Origin: Trichopria drosophilae
Lineage: Eukaryota > Arthropoda > Insecta > Hymenoptera > Diapriidae
Direction: 5' to 3'
Assembly: GCA_030407085.1 (NCBI GenBank)
Contig: CM059584.1
Span: 91,334,501-91,398,500, forward strand
Length of the DNA stretch: 64,000 bases
Shown: positions 54,554 to 63,190 of the stretch, piece after piece
Layout: each line of letters begins with the position of its first letter
Position numbering within the stretch: position 1 is the stretch's first letter
Position numbers and translations under genes: made by a program
Notes under the pieces: model-generated
What the model was told of the DNA's origin: nothing
Database searches by the model: none
What the model saw: only the letters and a program-made list of their open reading frames with translations

Positions 54554-57180
54554 GTTGCAATGAGGTGTGAATAATTAGTACAAACTTGAATCGAAGTTCT
54601 AGCATCAATTTAACAAAGGTTATTAATTAAAAGGAATTTTATGTGGATTATTATTTATATTGATTTTTCTTAAATGTTTAATCTGAATGAAAAATACAAG
54701 ATATAGTTATTAGAAATATATTTTAAATTATTAAAATATATTTTTAATTTATGTGAACATTTTTAAATGTTCTTTTTATGGTTAATTATTAGTTTAAATT
54801 ATTTGTTCTAATGAATATTCATTCAATGGTTGTTTGTATTAATTTTACAGGAAGATGGGTGAGCGCGTTTAATTTTATTGCGATGTAATCCTTTTGGATA
54901 ATTTAACAATTGATAAAAATAACATTGTGCTTTGTTATACCAATATCTGATTTTACTAGTAGTTGTGAAGGGAAAGGGAAAGAAGAAAATTATTGTTTGT
55001 ACTAATTTATAATATTCTTAACATGATTTTGTTCGCCCGGTTCTATTTAGCAAATATAGGAGCATAATAATACATAGAAATAATAATTACAAATTTGGGT
55101 GCGGTTTATAGAAAGTTAGTTAAGTTGGATGCGTCACGTGGGCGTACCATCTAATCTCGCAGTAGGACCATATGGCTTACTTTTTATGGAGTTCATGTTA
55201 TTTTAAGAAAATACAAAGACGCTATTGATGGAGAAGTGAGACTTACAAGGGACAAACTCGTTTTTTATTTTATGAATTTCAGAGGTAACAATTATTTTGT
55301 ATAAGCGTAACATAGGATATAACACTTCCCCCCTTGGTCGTATGTTGGTCCTCCAACATGTCGCATGAATTACTGGCGTTTAATAAAAGCATGTTATTTG
55401 AAGTTTCCGCTTATTAGTTGTAGAACATTATTTTGAAGATAATACAATATTTTACATGGTGGTTCTTCTTGAAGTTTATACATGAATTGTTATCACGTCT
55501 ATGTTTTCTATGGCATATCTGTATTATCGCCGTATACCTGGTACGACTATTTATAACGACTGACATATTGGTATGTTTGTTATTAATAAAAAGAACAGTT
55601 TTGGTGAGCAAACAAAAAATTCGGCAGTGTACGGCAGTTCACAGTTTACGACATCGAAGTAGTTGGGTTGTCTAAGTAAATAATCGACTTTTCGCAACGG
55701 TTTGACGATGTGAGTTTGAATAGTTCTATTATCGCGGCAAATTTCCACTCTTTTCCTTCATAATAGACGATTGTAATGCTTAAATCTTTGGCTTAATCTT
55801 AGTCGCAGAATGAATCGAAAAGTATAAAGAAAATATGAAATCGTGCAGGTTGAAAATTAGGATGGTTGAACTACGGTGTATTTTACGTAACAATATAAAT
55901 GTTTGTAGTTATAATGATTATTGTGTTAATATTTTTGGAATTTATTAGTAATTAAAAACTCGAAACAAATCACTTTCGAACAAGACAAATTTGATGTTTA
56001 GTCAATTTTCCACGTGCATGATATCCCGCTCTCCACCATATTGTGGCAAGTCTAACTTAACAGCGAGTTTTTTGTTGTCACCTGTGCACTTTATTTCATC
56101 TTAATCAAACTACGATGTGATATGCGCACTGCACTTAACGGCGAAATATCGTTTATTAAATATATTTGAATTTGATTAGATTCATTGGCATTATCTTATT
56201 TCCCTCGTTTGATTTCATTAATCTTTTCATTTTTTAATGTTTTTTTTTTATTATTTGATTTACATTTGATAATAATTTCATATTTTCTTTTTGTTATCAT
56301 ATTCAATTTCTGTGTCAAAATATAGTTGATCCGTTAATTTTGTTGCATGCGAATTCATTCTAATAATTATTGTTATTGTATATATATATATTCTATCAAT
56401 GTTTTTTATGCTCGTTTTCTATAATTGTTTGTTTTGAAGCTTTGTCTTGGTGCCCCATCTTGGATTTTCCAAAAAGGCCACAAACCAGGATAAACTACAT
56501 AAGTATAGCTTCAAAATGAGACCTCATAGAAGTCTCTAAGTTGCGTCAATTTTTGGACAATGGTGGGGGGGGGGGGTTAAAATTTGACAAAGAATGCCCC
56601 ATATATAAACGAAGAGTCCAAGCCGTACCGTTTCTGAAATAATTAAATATTAATGTCTATCCGTCACTATGTTTTTGACGCTGAGTGTACTGACGAGACT
56701 CGCAGTCAGAGCAAGCGACAATACGGCCTTAAAAGATTCCGCGCGAAAGTTCGTTTGAATTGAGCAATTCGTTATTTATTTAAACTCGTTGTTTTTCAAT
56801 AAAAATTTGATAAAAAATTTTGATATTTTTAAATTTATAAATTTTGGCTTACAAAAACTGATACAGTAAGTTAATTGTGAAACAATAATTAATCAATATA
56901 ATTTAAAATAAATATTGAAATGCGTGTCTATACCTTATGCTTTTTATGTCAAATACTTGTTTTTTTAGTCCTTATTTTAGTAGAAATAATTCTAAATTCT
57001 TATAATCCAAAATTCTCATAATCCAATTACTTTATCTTTTATTTATATTTACAATTACAAAATGTAATATTAACTGTGTACGCAATATGCAATAATACAA
57101 AAGTCATTAATGATATTCCATTAATAATTAATAGATAATTTGAAATCGTTTTTTCCTCACATCTTCGCAAAATAAAGTTA
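54554..57180. other. AT-rich region, no gene recognised
   Basis: No convincing frame, tandem array or element end. Short frames at 55433-55675 plus and 55748-55414 minus have no motif. A 12-base poly-G run lies at 56565-56576. Confidence 0.5.
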
Positions 57181-57185
57181 GAAAC
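57181..57185. repeat. 5' target site duplication GAAAC
   Basis: The same five bases follow the 3' LTR at 60124-60128. Confidence 0.9.
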
Positions 57186-57485
57186 TGTTACGATCGGTAG
57201 ATCGTACCCTCCTACAATTATTGTATTCTATAAATAAATGCAATATTTGCACTTCGCCAACTTGGGAATATGCACGAGGTGCATATTCGCACAGCGAAGC
57301 CGGGCGACGGAAATGCACCATCAGCATATTCCCACAGTTCGGAAGATATGCGACGACGAGCTCCGATGTGCTCTCGACTCGAGACCGCACCGGAGAAGTC
57401 AGTCATATACGAATCGTCCAACTAAACATTTCTCTCCTTTTCCCCACCCACCACTCGCACTGTTATGAACCGCGTGTTCGTAACA
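57186..57485 (+). repeat. 5' LTR, 300 bp
   Basis: It begins TGTTACGATC and ends CGTGTTCGTAACA. It has a terminal hairpin ACGATC/GATCGT with loop GGTA and a GCAC/GTGC hairpin near 57274. TATAAATAAA (57229-57238) overlaps a TATA box and an AATAAA signal. Confidence 0.95.
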
Positions 57486-57493
57486 GATCTTTT

Positions 57494-57510
57494 TGGTGGC
57501 AGCGTCGGGG
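57494..57510 (+). promoter_or_regulatory. Primer binding site
   Basis: TGGTGGCAGCGTCGGGG lies 8 bases after the 5' LTR and starts with the TGG complementary to a tRNA CCA end. The implied tRNA 3' end (CCCCGACGCTGCCACCA) looks like a genuine T-stem/acceptor end, but I cannot name the isoacceptor. Confidence 0.65.
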
Positions 57511-57726
57511 CTCCGCGCGCGATTTTTTTTTTGGCAATAAATTGAATCGTGTGGGGTGTCGACCCCCTTTACGCGGAGTGTCCGAACCCCCCTCACAACG
57601 CTACCGAGGGGTAAGAATACCGGGATACGCAAAAGTTTAAAAATCGCGCGCGTCGCACGTTACTCTTAATAATAATGTGTATTCCCGGGGGAGGAAGAAA
57701 CGTTCCCTCCTTAAAACAATTTTTTT
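57511..57726. other. Leader of the gag-only LTR element
   Basis: CpG-rich at first (to about 57650), ending in a run of T just before the gag frame. No upstream long frame. It probably contains the packaging region. Confidence 0.5.
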
Positions 57727-59229
57727 TTGAGAATTACGCGAGTGAGTGGTGGAAAGGTGTGTTTGTGGTATACGGCAATGATGAAAATGGACTTTTGGAC
57801 TTGCAGTAGGCTCATGTCGACCATACAGCAGGGTCGGCAGGAGAGCGTTGCAGACTACATAGAACGCGTAGTCGATTTGTATGAACATGGGATAACATCA
57901 CTTGAGTTAGAAGAATACTGTACGGAACTCAAGAACTACTTTAGGCAAAAGTTTGATCGCGATACAGTGGATTATTCTATAGCGGGGTTGAGAGATGAAG
58001 AAATGGAAATTAGAGTGCTACGAGTCAATCCGCAGACCGTGTCTGATGCCATAATTACCATAAAGAACTTCGCTCGGGTGGATGCAAAGAAATTTGAACT
58101 TGCAAGAAAATCGCGACGACAGTCACAAGTTCCGTTGCGAAGAAATAAACAGGGTAGGGTCGAAACTAATTCTGACACGCTAAAGACTCTCCAGACGGGC
58201 ACAGAACCCAGGAGCAGATGGTCACATAAAGGCTATAAGAAAACCCTTCCTGTAATCTTGCCGATTTCACATGAAATCAGGTCAACTGCGGAGAATACCG
58301 CCAGATCCCATCCATCTACATCCGTCGTATCACACAAATCTGATACATACTTGCCAACCGACTGTAAGTCCAAAATGCCTGTGACTCAGTACAAGAAAAA
58401 TCAAGAAGAAGAACCAAAATCACCTTTACAACAGGTATATTGCATACCAACCAACAATTTTGTGGACGAAAATATCGTGGAGGAAGAAGTGTCCGAAATT
58501 TCAGAATGGAAACTTCCTGAAATTGCATATGCGCGGATTATTGTTGAGAATGATGAAGAATCAAGACTCATTCCAAAAACGCATGAAGTTTTAGTGCCCA
58601 AAATATCGGAAGAAATTATGGCTGGAGATGTGCTATCTCGCCACCAGTGCCACGCGGTCGATGGCGTCGATGTTTCCACGCAGATCGGTGAGTCCGCCGG
58701 CAGGTTCAATATGGAAACTGAAGAGTTACTCCAAAATGTAACGTGCGACAAGGACGGATTGGATAGAGATGTATTACCTCGCCACCCGTACCATTCAGCC
58801 AACGACGAAAAAGAGCAGCCTCTGGTCCATGGTTTAAGCGGCAAAGTCGGGTTGGCTAGAGATGTACTACCTCGCCACCCATGCCATGCAGCTAAAGGCG
58901 AACCGACCATCGAGGATCATCTTTTCACAACCTGCGATAGCGGGGAAGAACAAAATGCTTCATCCCCTGAACTTCCTAAAAATCTACGAAAACTTTCATC
59001 GCGTTATGGTAACAGTAAAGTACCTAGTGAAAAGGGCGAGAAGAAAGAAAATAATAAAAAGTTCGCAAACATGCCGAGCTCTGTGAAAAATATGGTTTTG
59101 AAATCAATGAAGAATAACATTTTAGAGAGAAATCATAAACGAACGAAACAAACATTGAATATTACTTCACTCGTATTACAGCACTCGTTCCAACGGGCAA
59201 AATCCGCGAATCACATCCAAAACGAATGA
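57727..59229 (+). CDS. Gag-like protein of the nonautonomous LTR element
   Basis: The open frame has 500 codons up to a TGA. Its first codon here is TTG; the first ATG is at 57778 (residue 18), so 483 residues is the likelier product. Residues about 30-125 are helical and look like a Ty3/Gypsy capsid C-lobe (GRQESVADYIERVVDLYEHG, FRQKFDRDTVDYSIAGLRDE, TVSDAIITIKNFARVDA). Residues 126-190 are basic. Residues 225-300 are acidic. A ten-residue repeat DVL[PS]RH[PQ][CY]H[AS] occurs at 301-310, 348-357 and 379-388. There is no zinc knuckle. The frame is intact, in contrast to everything else in the window. Confidence 0.8.
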   Translation: MRITRVSGGKVCLWYTAMMKMDFWTCSRLMSTIQQGRQESVADYIERVVDLYEHGITSLELEEYCTELKNYFRQKFDRDTVDYSIAGLRDEEMEIRVLRVNPQTVSDAIITIKNFARVDAKKFELARKSRRQSQVPLRRNKQGRVETNSDTLKTLQTGTEPRSRWSHKGYKKTLPVILPISHEIRSTAENTARSHPSTSVVSHKSDTYLPTDCKSKMPVTQYKKNQEEEPKSPLQQVYCIPTNNFVDENIVEEEVSEISEWKLPEIAYARIIVENDEESRLIPKTHEVLVPKISEEIMAGDVLSRHQCHAVDGVDVSTQIGESAGRFNMETEELLQNVTCDKDGLDRDVLPRHPYHSANDEKEQPLVHGLSGKVGLARDVLPRHPCHAAKGEPTIEDHLFTTCDSGEEQNASSPELPKNLRKLSSRYGNSKVPSEKGEKKENNKKFANMPSSVKNMVLKSMKNNILERNHKRTKQTLNITSLVLQHSFQRAKSANHIQNE

Positions 59230-59472
59230 AGGAAGAGAACCAGCATCGATCGAAAATGCGTCCTTCCAATTCGTAGTCCGAAATCTTTTACAAAAGTTAA
59301 GAAGGTGCCACGAAATGCTCAAAAAGCGGAAAATCTGAATAAAAGGAATCACAATGTGACATTTGTCAGTACATTTTCCCGGCCTCCACCCAAGCCACCA
59401 CCATATGAGCGGGTAGAGGAGAGGAAGAGCTATCGCCCTCCTCTTTATGCGGCTATCCGTTCTCGCGGATAA
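59230..59472 (+). CDS. In-frame extension of gag after TGA, with two PPxY motifs
   Basis: After the TGA (59227-59229) the same frame stays open for 80 codons to a TAA at 59470-59472. It is basic, then Pro-rich, and includes PPPKPPPYERVEERKSYRPP and then LYAAIRSRG, giving one PPPY and one PPLY motif. PPxY motifs are ligands of Nedd4-type WW domains and act as late (budding) domains in retroviral Gag proteins. Either the TGA is suppressed in some translations or it is a recent nonsense mutation. Confidence 0.5.
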   Translation, partial: RKRTSIDRKCVLPIRSPKSFTKVKKVPRNAQKAENLNKRNHNVTFVSTFSRPPPKPPPYERVEERKSYRPPLYAAIRSRG

Positions 59473-59790
59473 GCGCGCCCCACCCAAGGTACTGCGCATC
59501 ATCAGCTACTAACAAGAAGCAAGTCCAAATGCACCGTTCCATGGCTGAAGTTAGACTGAAGCACAAGGCTTCCCCCTCTCCAATCGATCTCTTCTTTGTA
59601 CGGCTATACGCACTTGGGCCGAAATGCTGAGCTTCATCTGGAACCTGTACCACCAGCCGGAGGAAATGTGTGCTAGTTTACTTGTATTTTGAGTGCAAGT
59701 GTTAGTGTACTAAGTTTAGAAATAATACAAGAAAGACAGAAATTTAGGGACAATATTTTTACACATTGTTGTTTCATTTTTTCTGTTCAT

Positions 59791-59809
59791 CGGCGAGGAC
59801 GCCGATTTT
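59791..59809 (+). other. Small hairpin before the polypurine tract
   Basis: CGGCG and CGCCG enclose AGGA (59791-59804), followed by ATTTTT. Confidence 0.5.
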
Positions 59810-59811
59810 TC

Positions 59812-59823
59812 AAGCGGGGGAGG
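59812..59823 (+). promoter_or_regulatory. Polypurine tract
   Basis: The purine-rich AAGCGGGGGAGG directly abuts the 3' LTR, where plus-strand DNA synthesis would be primed. Confidence 0.8.
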
Positions 59824-60123
59824 TGTTACGATCGGTAGATCGTACCCTCCTACAATTATTGTATTCTATAAATAAATGCAATATTTGCACTTCGCCAACT
59901 TGGGAATATGCACGAGGTGCATATTCGCACAGCGAAGCCGGGCGACGGAAATGCACCATCAGCATATTCCCACAGTTCGGAAGATATGCGACGACGAGCT
60001 CCGATGTGCTCTCGACTCGAGACCGCACCGGAGAAGTCAGTCATATACAAATCGTCCAACTAAACATTTCTCTCCTTTTCCCAACCAACCACTCGCACTG
60101 TTATGAACCGCGTGTTCGTAACA
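59824..60123 (+). repeat. 3' LTR, 300 bp
   Basis: It is identical to the 5' LTR except for three substitutions, all in the last 80 bases (ACGAAT to ACAAAT, and two C-to-A changes in the CCCCACCCACC region). That is 99% identity. Confidence 0.95.
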
Positions 60124-60128
60124 GAAAC
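60124..60128. repeat. 3' target site duplication GAAAC
   Basis: Matches 57181-57185. Confidence 0.9.
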
Positions 60129-60499
60129 AAACGATAGTTTTAATAGTATTATAAAAATATTATATAAAAACATATTCAATTTTAGAAATTAATATTTTGA
60201 GCGCGGACTAACTTTTGGAAGGACGTTACCGCTGGAAACATCCTTAACCATTTAATCATTTAGAAAAACAAAAATAAAAGTGACGTGTCCCTTACTTTTT
60301 TAAAATTTCATTTGTTACGCGGAATTTCGTATTTGCGGGCTGTTTGTAATTTATTATCAGAGCCGAAAGTCTACTTTATCAACAGATTTGGAACTATCAA
60401 CGAAATGAATCCACGAAAGTTGGATCACATCTTTTAAATTTATATATTTCATAGCGCGGCAGAAATAGAAACACTCGTTTATTGAATTAATCTCGTGCC
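60129..60499. other. AT-rich flank, no gene
   Basis: Nothing recognised. Confidence 0.5.
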
Positions 60500-61150
60500 C
60501 TATAAAAATTGTCACCAATGCATGTCTAAAAGATATCTTTTAGATATCTTCGTCAAGAATATTTTGCAAAAGACATTTAAAAGATATCTTTTTAGAAATT
60601 ATCTTGCCAAAACGACAATATTGCGCATGCGCAAAAATTTCACCTTCTGTATGTTTCACATGTGACATTTATGTATTTTTCTGTTTTTATAACATTATAC
60701 TATGTTTACATTATTTTCTGAAGACCATTAATTATTATGATGCTTTCTCTCTCTTCTACATATATACTTACAGCGCAGTGTAGTGGTTAAGGTATTTTCG
60801 TACTAAGCGAGAGACTCGGGTTCGATTCCCCCCTGTCACAAGTTGTTTGCTTATTTGTTTGCTTGCGTTATATGTTTACATTAGAGCGTTTAAAATTATG
60901 TAAAAATGCCACAAGAAATTCTCATTTAAACTTATAATACATATGTAATAAAAAAAGTTAACCTGCTTTAAAAATGACAAGAGCTATAGTCTGTATCCAA
61001 ATTTGTTTACGTTTTATAATCTGTCGGTTAATTTTATTTTAAAATATATTTTCAATACATCTAAAAGATCTTGGAAATTGTGGCATAAGACATCAAAAAG
61101 ATATCGTTTAGAGATAAGATATCATTTTGCATATTGGGTGACTGTCGCGA
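60500..61150. mobile_element. MITE-like element with AGATATCT-rich inverted ends
   Basis: The left arm has TTGTCACCAATGCATG, then AAAAGATATCTTTTAGATATC (from about 60508). The right arm, read in reverse complement, has CAGTCACCCAATATGC followed by GATATCTTATCTC and GATATCTTTTTGATGTC (about 61145 inward). Arms are roughly 90 bases and imperfect. A tRNA-like module lies between them. The target duplication is not resolved. Confidence 0.5.
60773..60840 (+). ncRNA. tRNA-like Pol III promoter module
   Basis: TGTAGTGGTTAAGG (box A, 60779-60792) and GGGTTCGATTCCC (box B, 60818-60830) are well formed and about 25 bases apart. The sequence starts CAGCGCAG and ends CCCTGTCAC; the acceptor and anticodon stems do not close, so it is a SINE head or decayed tRNA rather than a working tRNA gene. 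Confidence 0.55.
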
Positions 61151-61925
61151 CTTAAAAATCACTATATACTTTAAATTGAGTATTGTTATCATATTTAAAT
61201 AACCTTTAGGCCCTAATTCAATAAGACCAAATGCTCTAGTTTTAAATGTTTTCATAAAATTAATATATTTCTGATGGGAAGCAAATAAAGTGCAAACCGT
61301 CATAAGTATGATTATTATTTATATATTTATTTATATTATTTATAATTAATATAAATAATATTATAAATAATATAAATGAATGAATAGTAAATAAAAAGTA
61401 AATAATGTGTGTATTTTGAATAACTGTCTATCATAATATAATTTAATAAAATCTTTCTTTGACTCGTCACAGTCTTGAAGATGACATGGTATGTCAAACG
61501 TGGTTTTAAAGTAAAGTTTAGTTAAATCAAAATTTTAGTGATCATTTTCATATTCTTACCTACGCGTGCGCGTGTGTGTGTGTGTGCGTGCGTACTTGCG
61601 TGCGTGTGCGCAAGATATTGTAATAAATAAATTTAAAAAAAATTGCGGTCTTCGATGACTCCGCGTGAGAGGCAAGGAGTCTCGCGATAATCAAGCACCT
61701 CAAAGGGAACCTAACTTACTACGTCCACGTCCTTGTTTCCGGGGAACGCTAAAAGTAAGATGATGGTGCTTTTGACCTTGATATGAGCTTCAAAAGATCA
61801 GGTCGAGAAAGTAAAAAATCCCTATGCTCTAGTTTTAAATGTTTGAATTTTTCGACCGTGTCATTAAAAATTTTGGTTATAAGTAGTCGTGTTTAAAAGC
61901 GGTTACCATAATATATAAATAATTT
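61151..61925. other. No gene recognised; GT-rich simple repeat
   Basis: 61563-61610 is a (GT)n/(GC)n simple repeat. The rest is AT-rich with the 3' flank of the Penelope-like element at the right edge. Confidence 0.5.
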
Positions 61926-61933
61926 AGTTTTAA

Positions 61934-61964
61934 CGTTTCGGCTGTTGATTGTAGCCCTCTTCAG
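61934..61964 (-). ncRNA. Hammerhead-ribozyme-like core near a Penelope-like element
   Basis: On the minus strand the order is CTGAAGA (61964-61958), a stem GGCT/AGCC around loop ACAATCAAC, then GAAAC (61939-61935). This matches CUGAUGA-stem II-GAAA of the hammerhead with one change (U to A in the fifth position). Minimal hammerheads of this kind are known in Penelope-like elements. Stems I and III are not clear here. Confidence 0.4.
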
Positions 61965-61994
61965 AATAAATTTTCAAATAATTAAATAAATAAA

Positions 61995-62200
61995 TAAATA
62001 TATAATTACATGCTCTACATTTTTTGTGGGACATTTTTTTTTGTTAGACCAGTAGTTTTCAAGATAAATACAAAAAACGTTAAAAAACAGTTTTGAAGCG
62101 GCTTTTAGCGGTTTTTTAAGATAGCGGCTTTAATATGTCTGAGCTCCAAATTTTACGGTCATATTCGGATTCAGGAGGCAAAAATATGTCGGAAACACCT
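61995..62200. repeat. Dispersed repeat, rearranged copy
   Basis: CTCTACATTTTTTGTGGGACATTTTTT is the reverse complement of the 45.65 kb word. The following AAGATAGCGG...GTCATATTCGGATTCAGGAG part matches 45.78-45.85 kb in direct orientation, so an inversion joins two parts of the same repeat. Confidence 0.6.
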
Positions 62201-62202
62201 AG

Positions 62203-62460
62203 TTACGATTTATTTCGAGGGAGGACGTCTTTCCGAAGATTTACCATAATATTTTTTTCTTGAGCTAGAATTTTCACATTATTGTCATTAAAATCATGTC
62301 CTGTATTTAATCTGTGTATAGTTAAACCCGTATATTTATCTTCTCTCCCTTCAATGTTCTTTTTATGTTGTTTGATCCTTGACTCTAGTCTTCTTCCCGT
62401 TTGCCCAATATATACCATCTTACAGTGGAAACAATGTATTGAATAAACTGCATTACAATT
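62203..62460 (-). pseudogene. GIY-YIG endonuclease of the Penelope-like element
   Basis: The frame with CNAVYSIHCFHCKMVYIGQT (about 62458-62399) has the VYxIxC..C..VYIGQT arrangement, where Cys pairs plus a later His form the Zn-binding insert of PLE endonucleases. The open part continues with LESRIKQHKKNIE and LTIHRLNTGHDF. It nicks target DNA to prime reverse transcription. Confidence 0.8.
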
Positions 62461-62490
62461 TTTTGTAATTGGGAGTTTATTTTTATATAG

Positions 62491-63179
62491 TTAAATTTGC
62501 CCAATGTTGTTAAAAATGGAGTTTGAAATGAATCTTATGTTTTCTTTTTTTATTCTGCCTTGCATCTTTTCTGTTAAGCCTTTAACATATGGGATGATTG
62601 ATGTTTTAATTACACTATTGTGACTAGGGATATTTTTTGATGAAGAATTGTAGAATTCATGAATTTTCCTCGATATAAAATTATTAATGAATTGTAAAGA
62701 GTATCCATTTTCGCATAATGTGCATCTAACTAAATTCAAGTTTTTGTGTCTAAATCGAATTTCTGATAATTTAACTGCTCTATCTATGAGACCATAAACT
62801 ACACTAAGTTTACATTGTAGGATGATTTTATGTAAAATGTAAATACCTTGCTGGGCACGTTTCTTTTTGTGACCAATTAGTATCAATGAAACCATTATTT
62901 TTCTTATAATAAGCATGTCCAGAAATCGCATGCTATTATTTTATTCTATTTCTTGAGTAAATCTTATTCTATTGGTAAATCCTCGAATTTTTGTTAAGCA
63001 AAGGTGTTCAGGGTGATATCTTCTTTACCAACAGGGTAGGCTAAAAGAATATCATCGACATATCTTATGTAAAAAGGTAGTTTGAAATTTAATTTATTAA
63101 TTAATATGTTTTCTATAAACTCCATGGTCATATTTGAAACAACTGGGGATAATGGAGAACCCATAGGTACACTATACAC
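62491..63179 (-). pseudogene. Penelope-like reverse transcriptase, C-terminal part
   Basis: 63179-62994 contains the palm with YVDD and the PMGSPLSP box. 62931-62491 holds the post-palm part. Between the two, about 60 bases include stops and a frame change. The catalytic Asp pair is kept. Confidence 0.8.
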
Positions 63180-63190
63180 TGTAATAAAAT

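Larger units (their letters stand above)
57186..60123 (+). mobile_element. Complete nonautonomous LTR retrotransposon, gag only
   Basis: Two 300-bp LTRs (57186-57485 and 59824-60123) start TGTTACG and end GTAACA. A 5-bp target duplication GAAAC flanks the element (57181-57185 and 60124-60128). A primer-binding-like site and a polypurine tract are in place. The 2338-bp internal part encodes one long frame of 500 residues and no protease, RT, RNase H or integrase. The LTRs differ at three positions in 300, so the insertion is recent. It must rely on proteins from other elements. Confidence 0.93.
62203..63190 (-). mobile_element. Penelope-like element, RT and GIY-YIG end
   Basis: The minus strand encodes, in order: an RT segment with SVPMGSPLSPVVSN and YIRYVDDILL (63179-62994, YVDD at residues 40-43); the RT C-terminal part (62931-62491, with LSVVYGLIDRAVKLSEIRF); and a GIY-YIG endonuclease (about 62458-62203) with NAVYSIHCFHCKMVYIGQTG and LTIHRLNTGHDF. 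That is the domain order of Penelope-like elements. A gap with stops lies between the first two pieces, and the 5' RT part is missing beyond 63.19 kb. Confidence 0.88.
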
